Shown here piece by piece: positions 25,840 through 34,249 of a stretch of DNA of 56,590 bases. Both the position numbers and the translations under genes were made by a program. The stretch comes from JADKIH01 sp043747595 (GTDB taxonomy: Bacteria; Bacteroidota; Bacteroidia; AKYH767-A; 2013-40CM-41-45). The stretch is from positions 1-56,590 of the forward strand of contig JAYTOX010000044.1 of assembly GCA_043747595.1 (NCBI GenBank), in the 5' to 3' direction. The notes under the pieces are model-generated. The model did not search any database. It was not told the DNA's origin and was given only the letters and a program-made list of their open reading frames with translations. Each line of letters begins with the position of its first letter. Positions within the stretch are counted from its first letter, which is position 1.

Positions 25840-27078
25840 ATGCGATTTAACTTAAAAAAATCAGTATTGCCAATAATGGCACTACTTACATTAACCAATA
25901 CGTCGAAGGCTCAGGTTTCAACATTCAGAGATTCGTTGCTAGGCCAGATCAATACGATCACGACAGCAGTTCCATTTTTACAAATTGCGCCCGATTCACG
26001 GGCTGGAGGAATGGGCGATTATGGTGTGGCTACAACTCCTGATCCAAATTCGATTCATTGGAATCCGGCAAAACTAGCGTTCATCGAAAAGAATGGTGGG
26101 TTTTCAGTTTCTTATACTCCATGGCTTCGGGCTTTAGTAAACGATATCAACCTTGCTTATTTGTCAGGTTATAAAAAACTAAAGAACGATCAAACGATTG
26201 CAGCTTCCCTCCTTTACTTCTCATTAGGAAGTATTGATTTTACGGACGACAATGCAGTAAAATATTATACATTCTCACCGAGTGAGTGGGCATTTGATGT
26301 AGCCTACGCAAGAAAGCTAGGGGAAAATTTAAGTGGAGGATTAGCCTTAAGATACATCTACAGTAATTTAACCGGTGGAGTAGCCATTCAAAATGGAACG
26401 GTAACAACACATGCAGGAACATCTGCCGCAGCCGACGTTTCCGTTTATTATAAGAAAGACGTAGAAGTATCTAAAAAGAAATCTTTATTGGCTTTTGGAT
26501 TAAACATCAGTAATATTGGAAATAAAATATCTTACACTGATACGAAGGTAAAAGATTTTATTCCTACGAATTTCAGGCTAGGATCGAACTTAAAGATTGA
26601 TTTAGACAAATACAATTCAATTTCGTTTGGAGCTGATATTAATAAACTACTTGTTCCGACCAATCCGGTTTATAAACGTGATAGTACAGGCAATTACGTT
26701 TACGTTGATGGTAACAAAGTAGTTTTAGCGGGAAAAGACCCTTCGAATGTTTCCGTACCTGGGGCATTATTTAGTTCATGGTCAGACGCACCGGCAGGAT
26801 TCAAAGAAGAATTGAGAGAGTTTACCTATTCAATAGGAACAGAGTACTGGTATGATAACCAATTTGCAATAAGAGCAGGATATTTCCATGAAGCATCTAC
26901 GAAAGGCAATCGTAAGTTTTTTACTATTGGTGCAGGACTTAGATACAACGTATTCGGACTTGATTTTGCTTATTTGATACCGACGACCCAAAGAAATCCG
27001 TTAGAAAATACATTACGATTTACACTAGTTTTCGATTTTGATGCTCCCAAGGCCGACAATTCGGAAAAGACAGAATAA
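25840..27078 (+). CDS. porV: PorV, type IX secretion shuttle outer-membrane protein
   Basis: FadL-type barrel of 412 residues that collects cargo from the translocon and delivers it to PorU. Signal peptide 1-24 (ending SKAQ). Typical segments are VPFLQIAPDSRAGGMGDYGVAT, PDPNSIHWNPAKLAF and SVSYTPWLRALV, and the C-terminal strand GLDFAYLIPTTQRNPLENTLRFTLVFDF. Lies 57 nt after porU, with a strong terminator 20 nt past its stop. Confidence 0.95.
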   Translation: MRFNLKKSVLPIMALLTLTNTSKAQVSTFRDSLLGQINTITTAVPFLQIAPDSRAGGMGDYGVATTPDPNSIHWNPAKLAFIEKNGGFSVSYTPWLRALVNDINLAYLSGYKKLKNDQTIAASLLYFSLGSIDFTDDNAVKYYTFSPSEWAFDVAYARKLGENLSGGLALRYIYSNLTGGVAIQNGTVTTHAGTSAAADVSVYYKKDVEVSKKKSLLAFGLNISNIGNKISYTDTKVKDFIPTNFRLGSNLKIDLDKYNSISFGADINKLLVPTNPVYKRDSTGNYVYVDGNKVVLAGKDPSNVSVPGALFSSWSDAPAGFKEELREFTYSIGTEYWYDNQFAIRAGYFHEASTKGNRKFFTIGAGLRYNVFGLDFAYLIPTTQRNPLENTLRFTLVFDFDAPKADNSEKTE

Positions 27079-27098
27079 AAAATAAAAAAATAATTTTG

Positions 27099-27131
27099 AA
27101 AAGCGGGTGAATCATCATCCGCTTTTTTTTT
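27099..27131 (+). terminator. Strong terminator of porU-porV
   Basis: AAAAGCGGGTGA (27099-27110) pairs with TCATCCGCTTTT (27115-27126, one wobble) around a 4-nt loop and runs into a T tract to 27131. The ispF ATG follows 25 nt later, so ispF probably has its own promoter or is read by leak-through. Confidence 0.9.
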
Positions 27132-27155
27132 ATTTGCATAATAAACAAAACGATT

Positions 27156-27629
27156 ATGAGAATAGGATTTGGCTTTGACGTACATCAATTGGAAGCCGGC
27201 AGAGATTTTTGGTTAGGCGGAATAAAAATAGCACATCCTAAAGGAGCAACAGGTCATTCCGACGCAGATGTAATGATACATGCAATTTGTGATGCTCTGT
27301 TAGGTGCAGCAAATCTTGGCGATATCGGAAAGCATTTCCCTGACACATCATCGGATTATAAAAATATCGACAGCAAAATTTTGCTGGAGCGCGTTTGCTT
27401 GTTGATCGATTTAAAAAATTATCGGATAGGAAATATTGACGTTACACTATGTTTAGAGAAACCAAAAATAGCTCCTTACATTCCTCAAATGCAAGCTGTG
27501 ATGGCAAAAGTGATGCAGATAAAGGAAGATGATATTTCTATTAAAGCAACGACCAATGAAAAAATGGGATTTGTAGGACGAGAAGAAGGTATATGTTGTT
27601 ATGCAATTACACTTCTAATGAGAAAATAA
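27156..27629 (+). CDS. ispF: 2-C-methyl-D-erythritol 2,4-cyclodiphosphate synthase
   Basis: MEP-pathway step forming MEcPP for isoprenoid synthesis. The 157 residues are the normal length. Metal ligands Asp8 and His10 (GFDVHQ) and His42 are present, with GHSDADVMIHAICDALLGAANLGDIGKHFPD and the C-terminal IKATTNEKMGFVGREEGI. No other MEP gene is in the window. Its stop lies 1 nt from the stop of the convergent DUF2490 gene. Confidence 0.97.
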   Translation: MRIGFGFDVHQLEAGRDFWLGGIKIAHPKGATGHSDADVMIHAICDALLGAANLGDIGKHFPDTSSDYKNIDSKILLERVCLLIDLKNYRIGNIDVTLCLEKPKIAPYIPQMQAVMAKVMQIKEDDISIKATTNEKMGFVGREEGICCYAITLLMRK

Positions 27630-27630
27630 A

Positions 27631-28302
27631 CTATAGATTAAATGTATATCCAATGCCATATACAATAGCATTGTCTAAGTAAATAACGTCTTTTTGAAAG
27701 AGAGTGTATATATCAATTGAGTGAATTTTATTGAAATCATACTCTACTCCTGCACTACATCGATAACGATTGTAACCTAAATTTTTATCTTTTGGGTGTG
27801 AAAATAAATAATAGGCTTCGAACGAAACGTAAGGGCTATATTTAGATTTCGGCGTATAAGCAAACGTTAATTTTGTCCGCGAATTCCAAGTTGGGATCTT
27901 ACCTGTTTCAGAGCTATAAATAGCGGCATATTCATCTTCAATTCTTTCACGAAGTGCAACCGAATATTTTTTTTTCTTGAATTTATATGACACATCAGTA
28001 TACAGTCGATGCCCTTTTTCATAATAAGTAAATTTGTTCTTATTGATGAAGCGATAATTTAAAGCGACCTTAAAGTTTTTAAACATTTCATATTCCACTC
28101 CAGCATCAGAAAACAACTGATCCACTTGACTTACATCTTGATTAAGACGAAATTCCTCCGTTACAGAAGCCGAAAGCTTCCGTGTTATTTTATGTTTTAC
28201 AGTGGCACTAGTCCAAATTCGAACATCATCTATTTGCGCTTGGGATTGAACTACAAACAATCCACAAACAACTAGAAAAAGAAGATGTCGAATAATAATC
28301 AT
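27631..28302 (-). CDS. DUF2490 outer-membrane protein of the VTC/DUF4956 operon
   Basis: Protein of 223 residues with signal peptide (1-22, ending SQAQ) and a barrel-like strand pattern ending in GIGYTFNL. The sequence IDDVRIWTSATVKHKITRKLSASVTEEFRLNQ is typical of DUF2490. The function is unknown. Its start overlaps the DUF4956 stop by 4 nt, so it is the last gene of a translationally coupled trio. That position suggests an outer-membrane partner for whatever the VTC-like enzyme makes or regulates (inference). Confidence 0.82.
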   Translation of the reverse strand: MIIIRHLLFLVVCGLFVVQSQAQIDDVRIWTSATVKHKITRKLSASVTEEFRLNQDVSQVDQLFSDAGVEYEMFKNFKVALNYRFINKNKFTYYEKGHRLYTDVSYKFKKKKYSVALRERIEDEYAAIYSSETGKIPTWNSRTKLTFAYTPKSKYSPYVSFEAYYLFSHPKDKNLGYNRYRCSAGVEYDFNKIHSIDIYTLFQKDVIYLDNAIVYGIGYTFNL

Positions 28303-28925
28303 TTTTTAATTACAGCTTGTTTGATGCTATCCTCATAAAAATAAATTTTAACGATAGCAACATCTTTGAGAAAATCAATTTTAGTAACAGTGGCACGATG
28401 TATATCTAAGCCGGTTCTGTTTTTCAAATCGTTTACCATTGCTTCATAATGTTGTGGCTTGATGAGTTCAATATTTTCATATTGAATGGTCTTTACCATT
28501 TCATTTCTAACAAGCCAGTTTCCGTCTAAAGCGTAGGTGAATCCAATTAAAATTGCATTTATAATTGAAAGCTCAAAATAGGTTGCTTTACTTACAGCAC
28601 AAATTAATCCGATAGCAATTACGATAAACAAGTAAGTCATATCTTTTGTAGAGATTCCTTCCGTACGATAACGAAGCATTGAGAATACGGCAAATAATCC
28701 GAAAGCCGCACCAAGGGACATGTCCACTTTATTCAAAAGGTATGTAATAATAAAGATGATGATATTAAAAAGAAAAAAAGTAAAGAGATAATCCTTTTTC
28801 TTGTAAATTCTGAAATAAATAAATCGGACTAATACTAGAATAGACAATACATCCACTAGCAATCGCCAGAAAAACTTATCTGATAATTTGTCAAACAATT
28901 CGAATTGGTTCAATGTGTCGTTCAT
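28299..28925 (-). CDS. DUF4956 membrane protein
   Basis: Protein of 208 residues with four hydrophobic helices (about 22-40, 46-64, 70-85, 98-135) and a cytosolic C-terminal domain of about 70 residues (LDIHRATVTKIDFLKDVAIVKIYF). The conserved cytosolic loop is FSMLRYRTEGISTKDMTYLF. DUF4956 genes are frequently found beside VTC-domain genes in bacteria. The start overlaps the VTC gene stop by 4 nt and its stop overlaps DUF2490. A membrane subunit for the VTC-like polymerase is the most likely role (inference). Confidence 0.85.
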   Translation of the reverse strand: MNDTLNQFELFDKLSDKFFWRLLVDVLSILVLVRFIYFRIYKKKDYLFTFFLFNIIIFIITYLLNKVDMSLGAAFGLFAVFSMLRYRTEGISTKDMTYLFIVIAIGLICAVSKATYFELSIINAILIGFTYALDGNWLVRNEMVKTIQYENIELIKPQHYEAMVNDLKNRTGLDIHRATVTKIDFLKDVAIVKIYFYEDSIKQAVIKK

Positions 28926-29677
28926 GATGCTTTAAGTAATTTATTTAGGTATAAAAGTGTTGGCTTGAAATTATTTTTCTTAATATTTTTATTGAGGGTA
29001 ATCACACCCAGGCAATACTTACTGATAGATTTTTCGATAACAGAATATTTTCTCATCAAAGTAACAAATGGACTTTTTTCATTTGCTGCACTCCTCTTCA
29101 CCTCTGCAATTACTAATCCTTTGTAAAATATAGTATTTGAAGTATCTACAAAATTAAGATTCATATCGATGGTTAGACGCTCTGCTGAGGTTTTATTCAC
29201 AAAAGTCAAGCGACGATAATTAACCCATAACTTTGGCAAAAGAGTATCGGGATCGATAGGTGAAATAGATCTGACAAAATCACGAGTATTATCGTTCAAT
29301 TCTTTGACCAATTCCGGTCGTTTAATTCTTTCCTTGATCGTCCTGCCTTTATTGTTTTTGAATTTTATTTCAAAAAAATTGAGGTCCGATTCAACATATC
29401 GTCGGGAACGAAATTTGAATCTGTTGATTCTTCCATTGTGGTGTCGTAGGTACAATCCAAACTCAGCAGTATCGAAGTAAAGAGTTTCGTAATGCGAATA
29501 TCTTTGTTCATTAATCTCTAGAACAAAATACTTACTCATCATTTGGCTCAAAAGTTCGGGCAATAGCAATTCATTGAACATAAATTTAGTATCCAATCTA
29601 TCTTGCAATGCAACACCATCCATTTCTTTAAGAGAAATGGAATTAAATTCATTTAATAAATTGTCTAGCTGATCCAA
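28922..29677 (-). CDS. Polyphosphate-polymerase (VTC4-like) domain protein
   Basis: Stand-alone VTC catalytic domain of 251 residues. The triphosphate-tunnel basic and acidic residues are laid out as in eukaryotic Vtc4: RLDTKF (Arg27, Lys31), YFDT (67-70), RFKFRSRRY (Arg90, Arg92), NFFEIKFK (Glu103, Lys105), GRTIKERIKR, and IAEVKRS near the C-terminus. Such enzymes polymerise ATP gamma-phosphate to polyphosphate; activity of the bacterial form is not established by sequence. No SPX or membrane domain is attached; DUF4956 is translated next, with a 4-nt overlap. Confidence 0.85.
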   Translation of the reverse strand: MDQLDNLLNEFNSISLKEMDGVALQDRLDTKFMFNELLLPELLSQMMSKYFVLEINEQRYSHYETLYFDTAEFGLYLRHHNGRINRFKFRSRRYVESDLNFFEIKFKNNKGRTIKERIKRPELVKELNDNTRDFVRSISPIDPDTLLPKLWVNYRRLTFVNKTSAERLTIDMNLNFVDTSNTIFYKGLVIAEVKRSAANEKSPFVTLMRKYSVIEKSISKYCLGVITLNKNIKKNNFKPTLLYLNKLLKAS

Positions 29678-29686
29678 GAAAAAAAA

Positions 29687-30256
29687 TTAATATTCGTAAA
29701 TGTATTTCTTATCTGAAATCAAGCTTCCGTGGCCGTCGACAGTTTTCCGTTCAATCTTCATCCCTTTTTTATCGTAAATAATAACCGATTTTTCAGTCAC
29801 ATTACCTTTACCATCAACCACAACTTCTGTTATTTTTTCACCATTGGCATTATAAGCAGTAGAAGTTTTTTCTGTCAATACTCCGGAAGGATCAAACTGA
29901 GATTCTTCAATTTTATCGTTGGTTGAGTTATATTTATAAACTTTTTTCTTTTTGATTTTTCCATCAGGATTAAAAGTCACCTCTTCTGTTTTGTCACCAT
30001 TTTTATTGTAAACAGTAGTTTGATGCGATTTGATTTTACCCTCATCATTGTAATTTATAGACTCAACAACATTAGCTTCGGCATCAAATCGTTGGAAAGA
30101 ATTGTCGATGGTTACTTCTTTCCCATCCTTTAGAGTTGTTTCAACTTCACGAACAGATTTTACATGATTCTTTTTCATGTCTTTTTTATTTTGGGCAAAG
30201 ACAGAAAAAGAAAGCGACAAACTTAGAATAACAAGCGTCAGAGTATTTATTTTCAT
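29687..30256 (-). CDS. Secreted protein with YD-like repeats
   Basis: Protein of 189 residues with signal peptide (1-21, ending VFAQ) and about five imperfect repeats of roughly 25 residues, each with a Y(N/D)xxGxK turn and a charged strand (for example VYNKNGDKTEEVTFNPDGKIK and AYNANGEKITEVVVDGKG). The pattern resembles RHS/YD or MORN-like repeats. It stops 9 nt before the VTC gene and starts 5 nt after the lipoprotein gene, so it belongs to that operon. No function is known; lysine-rich repeats could bind an anionic polymer such as polyphosphate (speculation). Confidence 0.75.
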   Translation of the reverse strand: MKINTLTLVILSLSLSFSVFAQNKKDMKKNHVKSVREVETTLKDGKEVTIDNSFQRFDAEANVVESINYNDEGKIKSHQTTVYNKNGDKTEEVTFNPDGKIKKKKVYKYNSTNDKIEESQFDPSGVLTEKTSTAYNANGEKITEVVVDGKGNVTEKSVIIYDKKGMKIERKTVDGHGSLISDKKYIYEY

Positions 30257-30261
30257 TTTTA

Positions 30262-30702
30262 TTAATTATTATTATCTAGATAATACATATCAGGTGTTGC
30301 GACATTACTCCCATTTGTGGTAATTTCAACATTAACAAATTTAGGGATTCTAGGAGCGCTAGAGTTATAATTTCCTAAATAAGCTCCGGTAGTATCTTTT
30401 ACATAGATAAAAAGTTTATATTTTCCTTTTTGTAAATACTTAAATTGAAAAGAACCGTCATAAGATGCTTTATAACTATCGTCATAAGTACTATGACTAT
30501 CGCCATAAATGATAAAAACTTCACGGCCGGCATCGGGATATGTTCTGATGAGCGATTGAAAACTAACATCAAAACTTTTAACAAAAACCTTTCCGACGAT
30601 GGTACTCGTTCCTCCTACTCCTTCATCTTTTTTACAAGCTGTAAAAAAAATACTCAAAGCCGTAGCGACCAAAAGTAGTTTCAACAAATTAGTGAATTTC
30701 AT
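30262..30702 (-). CDS. Lipoprotein with a beta-sandwich (transthyretin-like) domain
   Basis: Lipoprotein of 146 residues: signal with lipobox FTAC (Cys22), then a carboxypeptidase-regulatory-like fold (STIVGKVFVKSFD ... PDAGREVFIIYGD ... YDGSFQFKYLQKGKYKLFIYVKD). First gene of the five-gene operon ending in DUF2490; spacing to the next gene is 5 nt. A CATCTTTG -7-like box lies at 30720-30727 (minus), one mismatch, without a good -33 box. Function unknown. Confidence 0.75.
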   Translation of the reverse strand: MKFTNLLKLLLVATALSIFFTACKKDEGVGGTSTIVGKVFVKSFDVSFQSLIRTYPDAGREVFIIYGDSHSTYDDSYKASYDGSFQFKYLQKGKYKLFIYVKDTTGAYLGNYNSSAPRIPKFVNVEITTNGSNVATPDMYYLDNNN

Positions 30703-31150
30703 TTACTTATAATTTTATGCAAAGATGACAATATTTTCTAAAGTATTTTGGCGAAAACAGCAAATGAATTACAATACGGTTAAACGTACGAAAGGTTTTT
30801 AAAATTAGCAATAAAATGACCACAATAAAAATCCATTTAAGTTGAATTTTCATTGCTGAAAACCAATGAGTTTAAGAGTTGAAGTAAATGTTAATCGTAC
30901 GAAAGCATCGCTAGAATAAAGGTAGGTAAGAGAGACAAATTCTATTCATATTTGATTGTGAAAGACGATAATTACAAAAAGTTAGTGTAAATGAGTGTGA
31001 GAATTACCAATTGACAAATATCCAATCCGTTACATATCAGATATTTGCAAGTTCAGATACACTAAGATCCATAAGAAAGTGATTCAAAATAGAAAATATG
31101 AGGTTTCGACGATTCTAATTTGTACATTTAACTCCCTTTTTTAAAAAAAT
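30703..31150. other. Noncoding spacer with a degenerate 15-bp direct repeat
   Basis: 448-bp divergent spacer between the VTC operon and cdd. No gene or tRNA seen. TTAAACGTACGAAAG (30780-30794) recurs as TTAATCGTACGAAAG (30891-30905), 111 bp apart, centred on the palindrome CGTACG. A weak -7 box TACATTTA (31123-31130) precedes cdd. Confidence 0.5.
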
Positions 31151-31648
31151 ATGAAGAAATTAGAAATCCATTGCAATTTAGATGAATATGAAAATCAAGA
31201 CGAGCTTTCGGCAGAAGACAGGAATTTGATTCAGGAAGCGAAAGCAAGTATGAACAAAGCATATGCCCCCTATTCTCACTTCCATGTAGGAGCAGCTATT
31301 ATGCTAGAAAACGGAATTATCTTAAGAGGAAACAATCAAGAAAATGCATCATACCCTATAGGATTATGTGCTGAGAGAGTGGCTATTTTTGCGGCAGGAG
31401 CAAACTACCCTAATGTAAAAATTAAGGCGATGGCTATTACAGCTAACTCTGACCTGTTTCATGTAAACACACCCATTACACCTTGTGGAGCTTGCAGACA
31501 AGCAATTGCAGAATACGAGCATCGGTATGAGCAAGAGATAAAGGTGATTATGACAGGGGAAGCCGGGAAAGTATTGGTTGCCTCTAGCATTGCCAACTTA
31601 TTGCCATATCAATTTAATGCCGACGATTTAAAGGTAAAAACAGCATGA
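31151..31648 (+). CDS. cdd: Cytidine deaminase
   Basis: Zinc hydrolase converting cytidine/deoxycytidine to uridine/deoxyuridine. The 165 residues form the small homotetrameric type. Zinc ligands are Cys73, Cys112 and Cys115 (GLCAERVA, PCGACRQ), the catalytic proton shuttle is Glu75, and the substrate loop is NNQENASYP. About 20 residues of N-terminal extension precede the core. The stop overlaps the next ATG by 4 nt. Confidence 0.95.
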   Translation: MKKLEIHCNLDEYENQDELSAEDRNLIQEAKASMNKAYAPYSHFHVGAAIMLENGIILRGNNQENASYPIGLCAERVAIFAAGANYPNVKIKAMAITANSDLFHVNTPITPCGACRQAIAEYEHRYEQEIKVIMTGEAGKVLVASSIANLLPYQFNADDLKVKTA

Positions 31649-32175
31649 ACGAAATTTCCGTATTGTATTTAACAGAATCTATTAAAAGTTTCAAAGGTCT
31701 TAAATCTAATTCGGAAAAAGCTTTTTCACAAATCAGTGATAGCGAATTTCATTTTCTTCCGGCGCCTGATTCGAACAGTGTGGCGATTATTATTAAACAT
31801 TTAGCTGGAAATATGATTAGTCGTTTCACCGATTTTCTCACAACAGATGGTGAAAAACCGGGGCGAAATCGAGATGAAGAATTTATTGATTCATTTCAGA
31901 GTAGAGAAGAAATTTTAGCTGTTTGGGAAAAAGGTTGGCAATGTCTATTTAATGCCATTAGTAGCCTCAAAGAAGATGATCTGACAAAAACTATCTATAT
32001 CAGAAATGAAGCTCACACGGTAATAAGAGCAATTCATCGACAATTAACACACTATGCATATCATTGCGGACAAATAGTGTTTCTTTGCAAGCAAATAAGA
32101 TCAGAACAATTTAAATCGCTTTCTATTCCCAGAGGAGAATCGGGTAAATATCAAAACGAAGCTCCAAAACCATAA
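31645..32175 (+). CDS. DinB-like metal-binding protein (DUF1572 family)
   Basis: Four-helix-bundle protein of 176 residues. The likely metal histidines are in IIIKHLAGNM and in the paired THYAYHCGQIVF motif near residue 140. This family shares the DinB/YfiT fold, which often houses thiol-dependent transferases; the substrate is unknown. Translationally coupled to cdd through a 4-nt overlap and followed 9 nt later by an outer-membrane protein. Confidence 0.82.
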   Translation: MNEISVLYLTESIKSFKGLKSNSEKAFSQISDSEFHFLPAPDSNSVAIIIKHLAGNMISRFTDFLTTDGEKPGRNRDEEFIDSFQSREEILAVWEKGWQCLFNAISSLKEDDLTKTIYIRNEAHTVIRAIHRQLTHYAYHCGQIVFLCKQIRSEQFKSLSIPRGESGKYQNEAPKP

Positions 32176-32184
32176 TCGCATAGA

Positions 32185-32937
32185 ATGAGAAAAATAGTAT
32201 TACTGCTAGTACTGATTATTAGCATTACAAATGCCAAGGCTCAGTATAGTATTCGTGATTCAACGATTTCATTTCCTATGATTGGAGCTACCTTCAGTTA
32301 TGAATTACCTGCAGGAATTTTGGCAGAAAGATTTGGGAATAGTTTTTCTGCCGGTGCGGTATTTCAATGGAAGTTGAAATCAAATTGGTTAATAGGAATC
32401 GACGCTAATTTTATTTTCAGTGAAGATGTAAAAGAAAATCATTTCTTGGATCAATACAAAACACCAGACGGAAATATTATTGATGGAGGCGGCTCTTTCA
32501 GCATCGTAAATTTGAGTGAGAGAGGTTCAAGGTATGTATTGAAAGTTGGAAAAATATTTTCGGTTATAGGCCCGAACAAAAATTCAGGAATATTAGCAAC
32601 GGCAGGAGTTGGTTTTTTACAGCATCGAATTTATATTGATTCACCGGGAAATCCTATACCCTACTTAGAAGGTGAAAATGCCAAAGGGTATGACCGTTTA
32701 ACGAATGGACTTATGATAAACCAATTTATAGGTTATATGAATTTCAGTAATAAAAGGCTAGTAAATTTTTACACAGGCTTAGAGTTTACAGAAGGATTCA
32801 CTCAAAACAGAAGAGCATATAATTTTGACACCGGGCTTCACGACTCTACCAAGCGAACAGATATAATGATTGGGGTTCGATTTGGTTGGGTTTTTCCTAT
32901 TTATAAAAGAATAGCCGACAAATATTATATTAATTAA
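32185..32937 (+). CDS. Outer-membrane beta-barrel protein, unknown function
   Basis: Protein of 250 residues with signal peptide (1-19, ending AKAQ). The mature part shows repeated amphipathic strands (FSAGAVFQWKLKSNWLIGIDANFIF, LVNFYTGLEFTEGFTQNRRAY) and a C-terminal strand TDIMIGVRFGWVFPIY. I do not recognise a family. Three bases separate its stop from waaA, so both are in one transcript with cdd, suggesting an envelope role. Confidence 0.7.
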   Translation: MRKIVLLLVLIISITNAKAQYSIRDSTISFPMIGATFSYELPAGILAERFGNSFSAGAVFQWKLKSNWLIGIDANFIFSEDVKENHFLDQYKTPDGNIIDGGGSFSIVNLSERGSRYVLKVGKIFSVIGPNKNSGILATAGVGFLQHRIYIDSPGNPIPYLEGENAKGYDRLTNGLMINQFIGYMNFSNKRLVNFYTGLEFTEGFTQNRRAYNFDTGLHDSTKRTDIMIGVRFGWVFPIYKRIADKYYIN

Positions 32938-32940
32938 TCG

Positions 32941-34197
32941 ATGCGGATTTTGTATAACATTATCCTTAATGGTTATTTATTTGCCATTCAAATAGCGTCA
33001 ATACTTGGCAATAAGAAAGCAAAGCAATTTATTGATGGCCGATTAAATTGGGAGGGAAAACTCCTTAATGCTTTACAGAATAGCGAAAAAAATAGAATAT
33101 GGTTTCATTGCGCATCCTTGGGCGAATTTGAACAAGGGCGACCATTGATAGAAAAAGTACGATCAGAATTTCCTGAAGCTTTTATTCTGCTTACTTTTTT
33201 TTCTCCGTCAGGATATGAAATCAGAAAAAATTATACCGGAGTGGACTATGTAAGCTATCTACCGATAGACTCCCGAAAAAATGCAAAATTATTTGTAGAA
33301 GCATTGAACCCAAAGCATATTTTTTTTATTAAATATGAGTTTTGGTTTTATTATTTTGACGAATTAAAAAAGAGAGAGAAACAAGTCTATTTAGTTTCAG
33401 CGAACTTTAGACGTAACCAACTTTTTTTTAAATGGTATGGAAAATTTTTCCGTCAAATTCTTCAGAACATTACACACATTTTCGTTCAAGATCAAAATTC
33501 AGTTCAACTTCTTCAGTCAATTCAAATTAAAAATACATCTGTATCGGGTGATACGCGTTTTGACAGAGTAGCAGAGATTAGCAAATCGACAAAGAAATTA
33601 GAACCTCTTTTACTTTTTAAGGGCGGTAAAAAACTACTTGTTGCCGGAAGCACATGGAATGAAGACGATGAAATAATATTAGGAACTTATTTTAGTGACA
33701 AGACAAGTGACTACAAACTTTTAATTGCACCACATGAAATAAATGAAGCTCACTTAAAACATCTTGAATCGAAAATAAGTTCGTTGAGCGATAATAAATC
33801 TAGTATCAGGTACACGCTTATGAAAGAAGATTCGACTTCGAATATCATGATTCTTGATACCATTGGTCAATTGTCGTCTGTTTATGCTTATGCAGAGGTA
33901 ACTTATGTAGGGGGAGGATTTGGAAAAGGGATACATAACATATTGGAACCAGCCGCTTATGGGAAACCTGTTATTTTCGGGCCTAACTTCACTAAATTTC
34001 GTGAAGCAAGAGAACTAGTAGGAATTGGATCAGCTTTTACAATTGGCAATCAAAAGGAATATCGTACAATTCTTTCAGAGTTGATGAATAATACAGAAAA
34101 GGTAAATCAAATTGGAATAGAAACCAAGTATTATATTTCAAATAACAAAGGAGCAACAGAAATAATCTTTTCCTTTGTTTTTAGTAGAAAAGATTAG
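32941..34197 (+). CDS. waaA: 3-deoxy-D-manno-octulosonic acid transferase
   Basis: Adds Kdo from CMP-Kdo to lipid A at the inner membrane. The 418 residues are family length. The N-terminal segment is amphipathic (membrane-associated). Glu62 in HCASLGEFEQGRP is in the position of the catalytic base. The C-terminal Rossmann half has KKLLVAGSTWNEDDE, APHEI and the donor-binding GGGFGKGIHNILEPAAYGKPVIFGPNF. Last gene of the cdd transcript. Confidence 0.93.
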   Translation: MRILYNIILNGYLFAIQIASILGNKKAKQFIDGRLNWEGKLLNALQNSEKNRIWFHCASLGEFEQGRPLIEKVRSEFPEAFILLTFFSPSGYEIRKNYTGVDYVSYLPIDSRKNAKLFVEALNPKHIFFIKYEFWFYYFDELKKREKQVYLVSANFRRNQLFFKWYGKFFRQILQNITHIFVQDQNSVQLLQSIQIKNTSVSGDTRFDRVAEISKSTKKLEPLLLFKGGKKLLVAGSTWNEDDEIILGTYFSDKTSDYKLLIAPHEINEAHLKHLESKISSLSDNKSSIRYTLMKEDSTSNIMILDTIGQLSSVYAYAEVTYVGGGFGKGIHNILEPAAYGKPVIFGPNFTKFREARELVGIGSAFTIGNQKEYRTILSELMNNTEKVNQIGIETKYYISNNKGATEIIFSFVFSRKD

Positions 34198-34249
34198 AGC
34201 ATTAGTTAGAAAAGTAATTGTTTAATTACCTTTACTCAACTTTATAATC

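Noticed and set aside
30703..31150. tRNA or other structured RNA gene in the VTC/cdd spacer
   Set aside because: I looked for a T-loop GTTC-type motif and acceptor pairing and found none.
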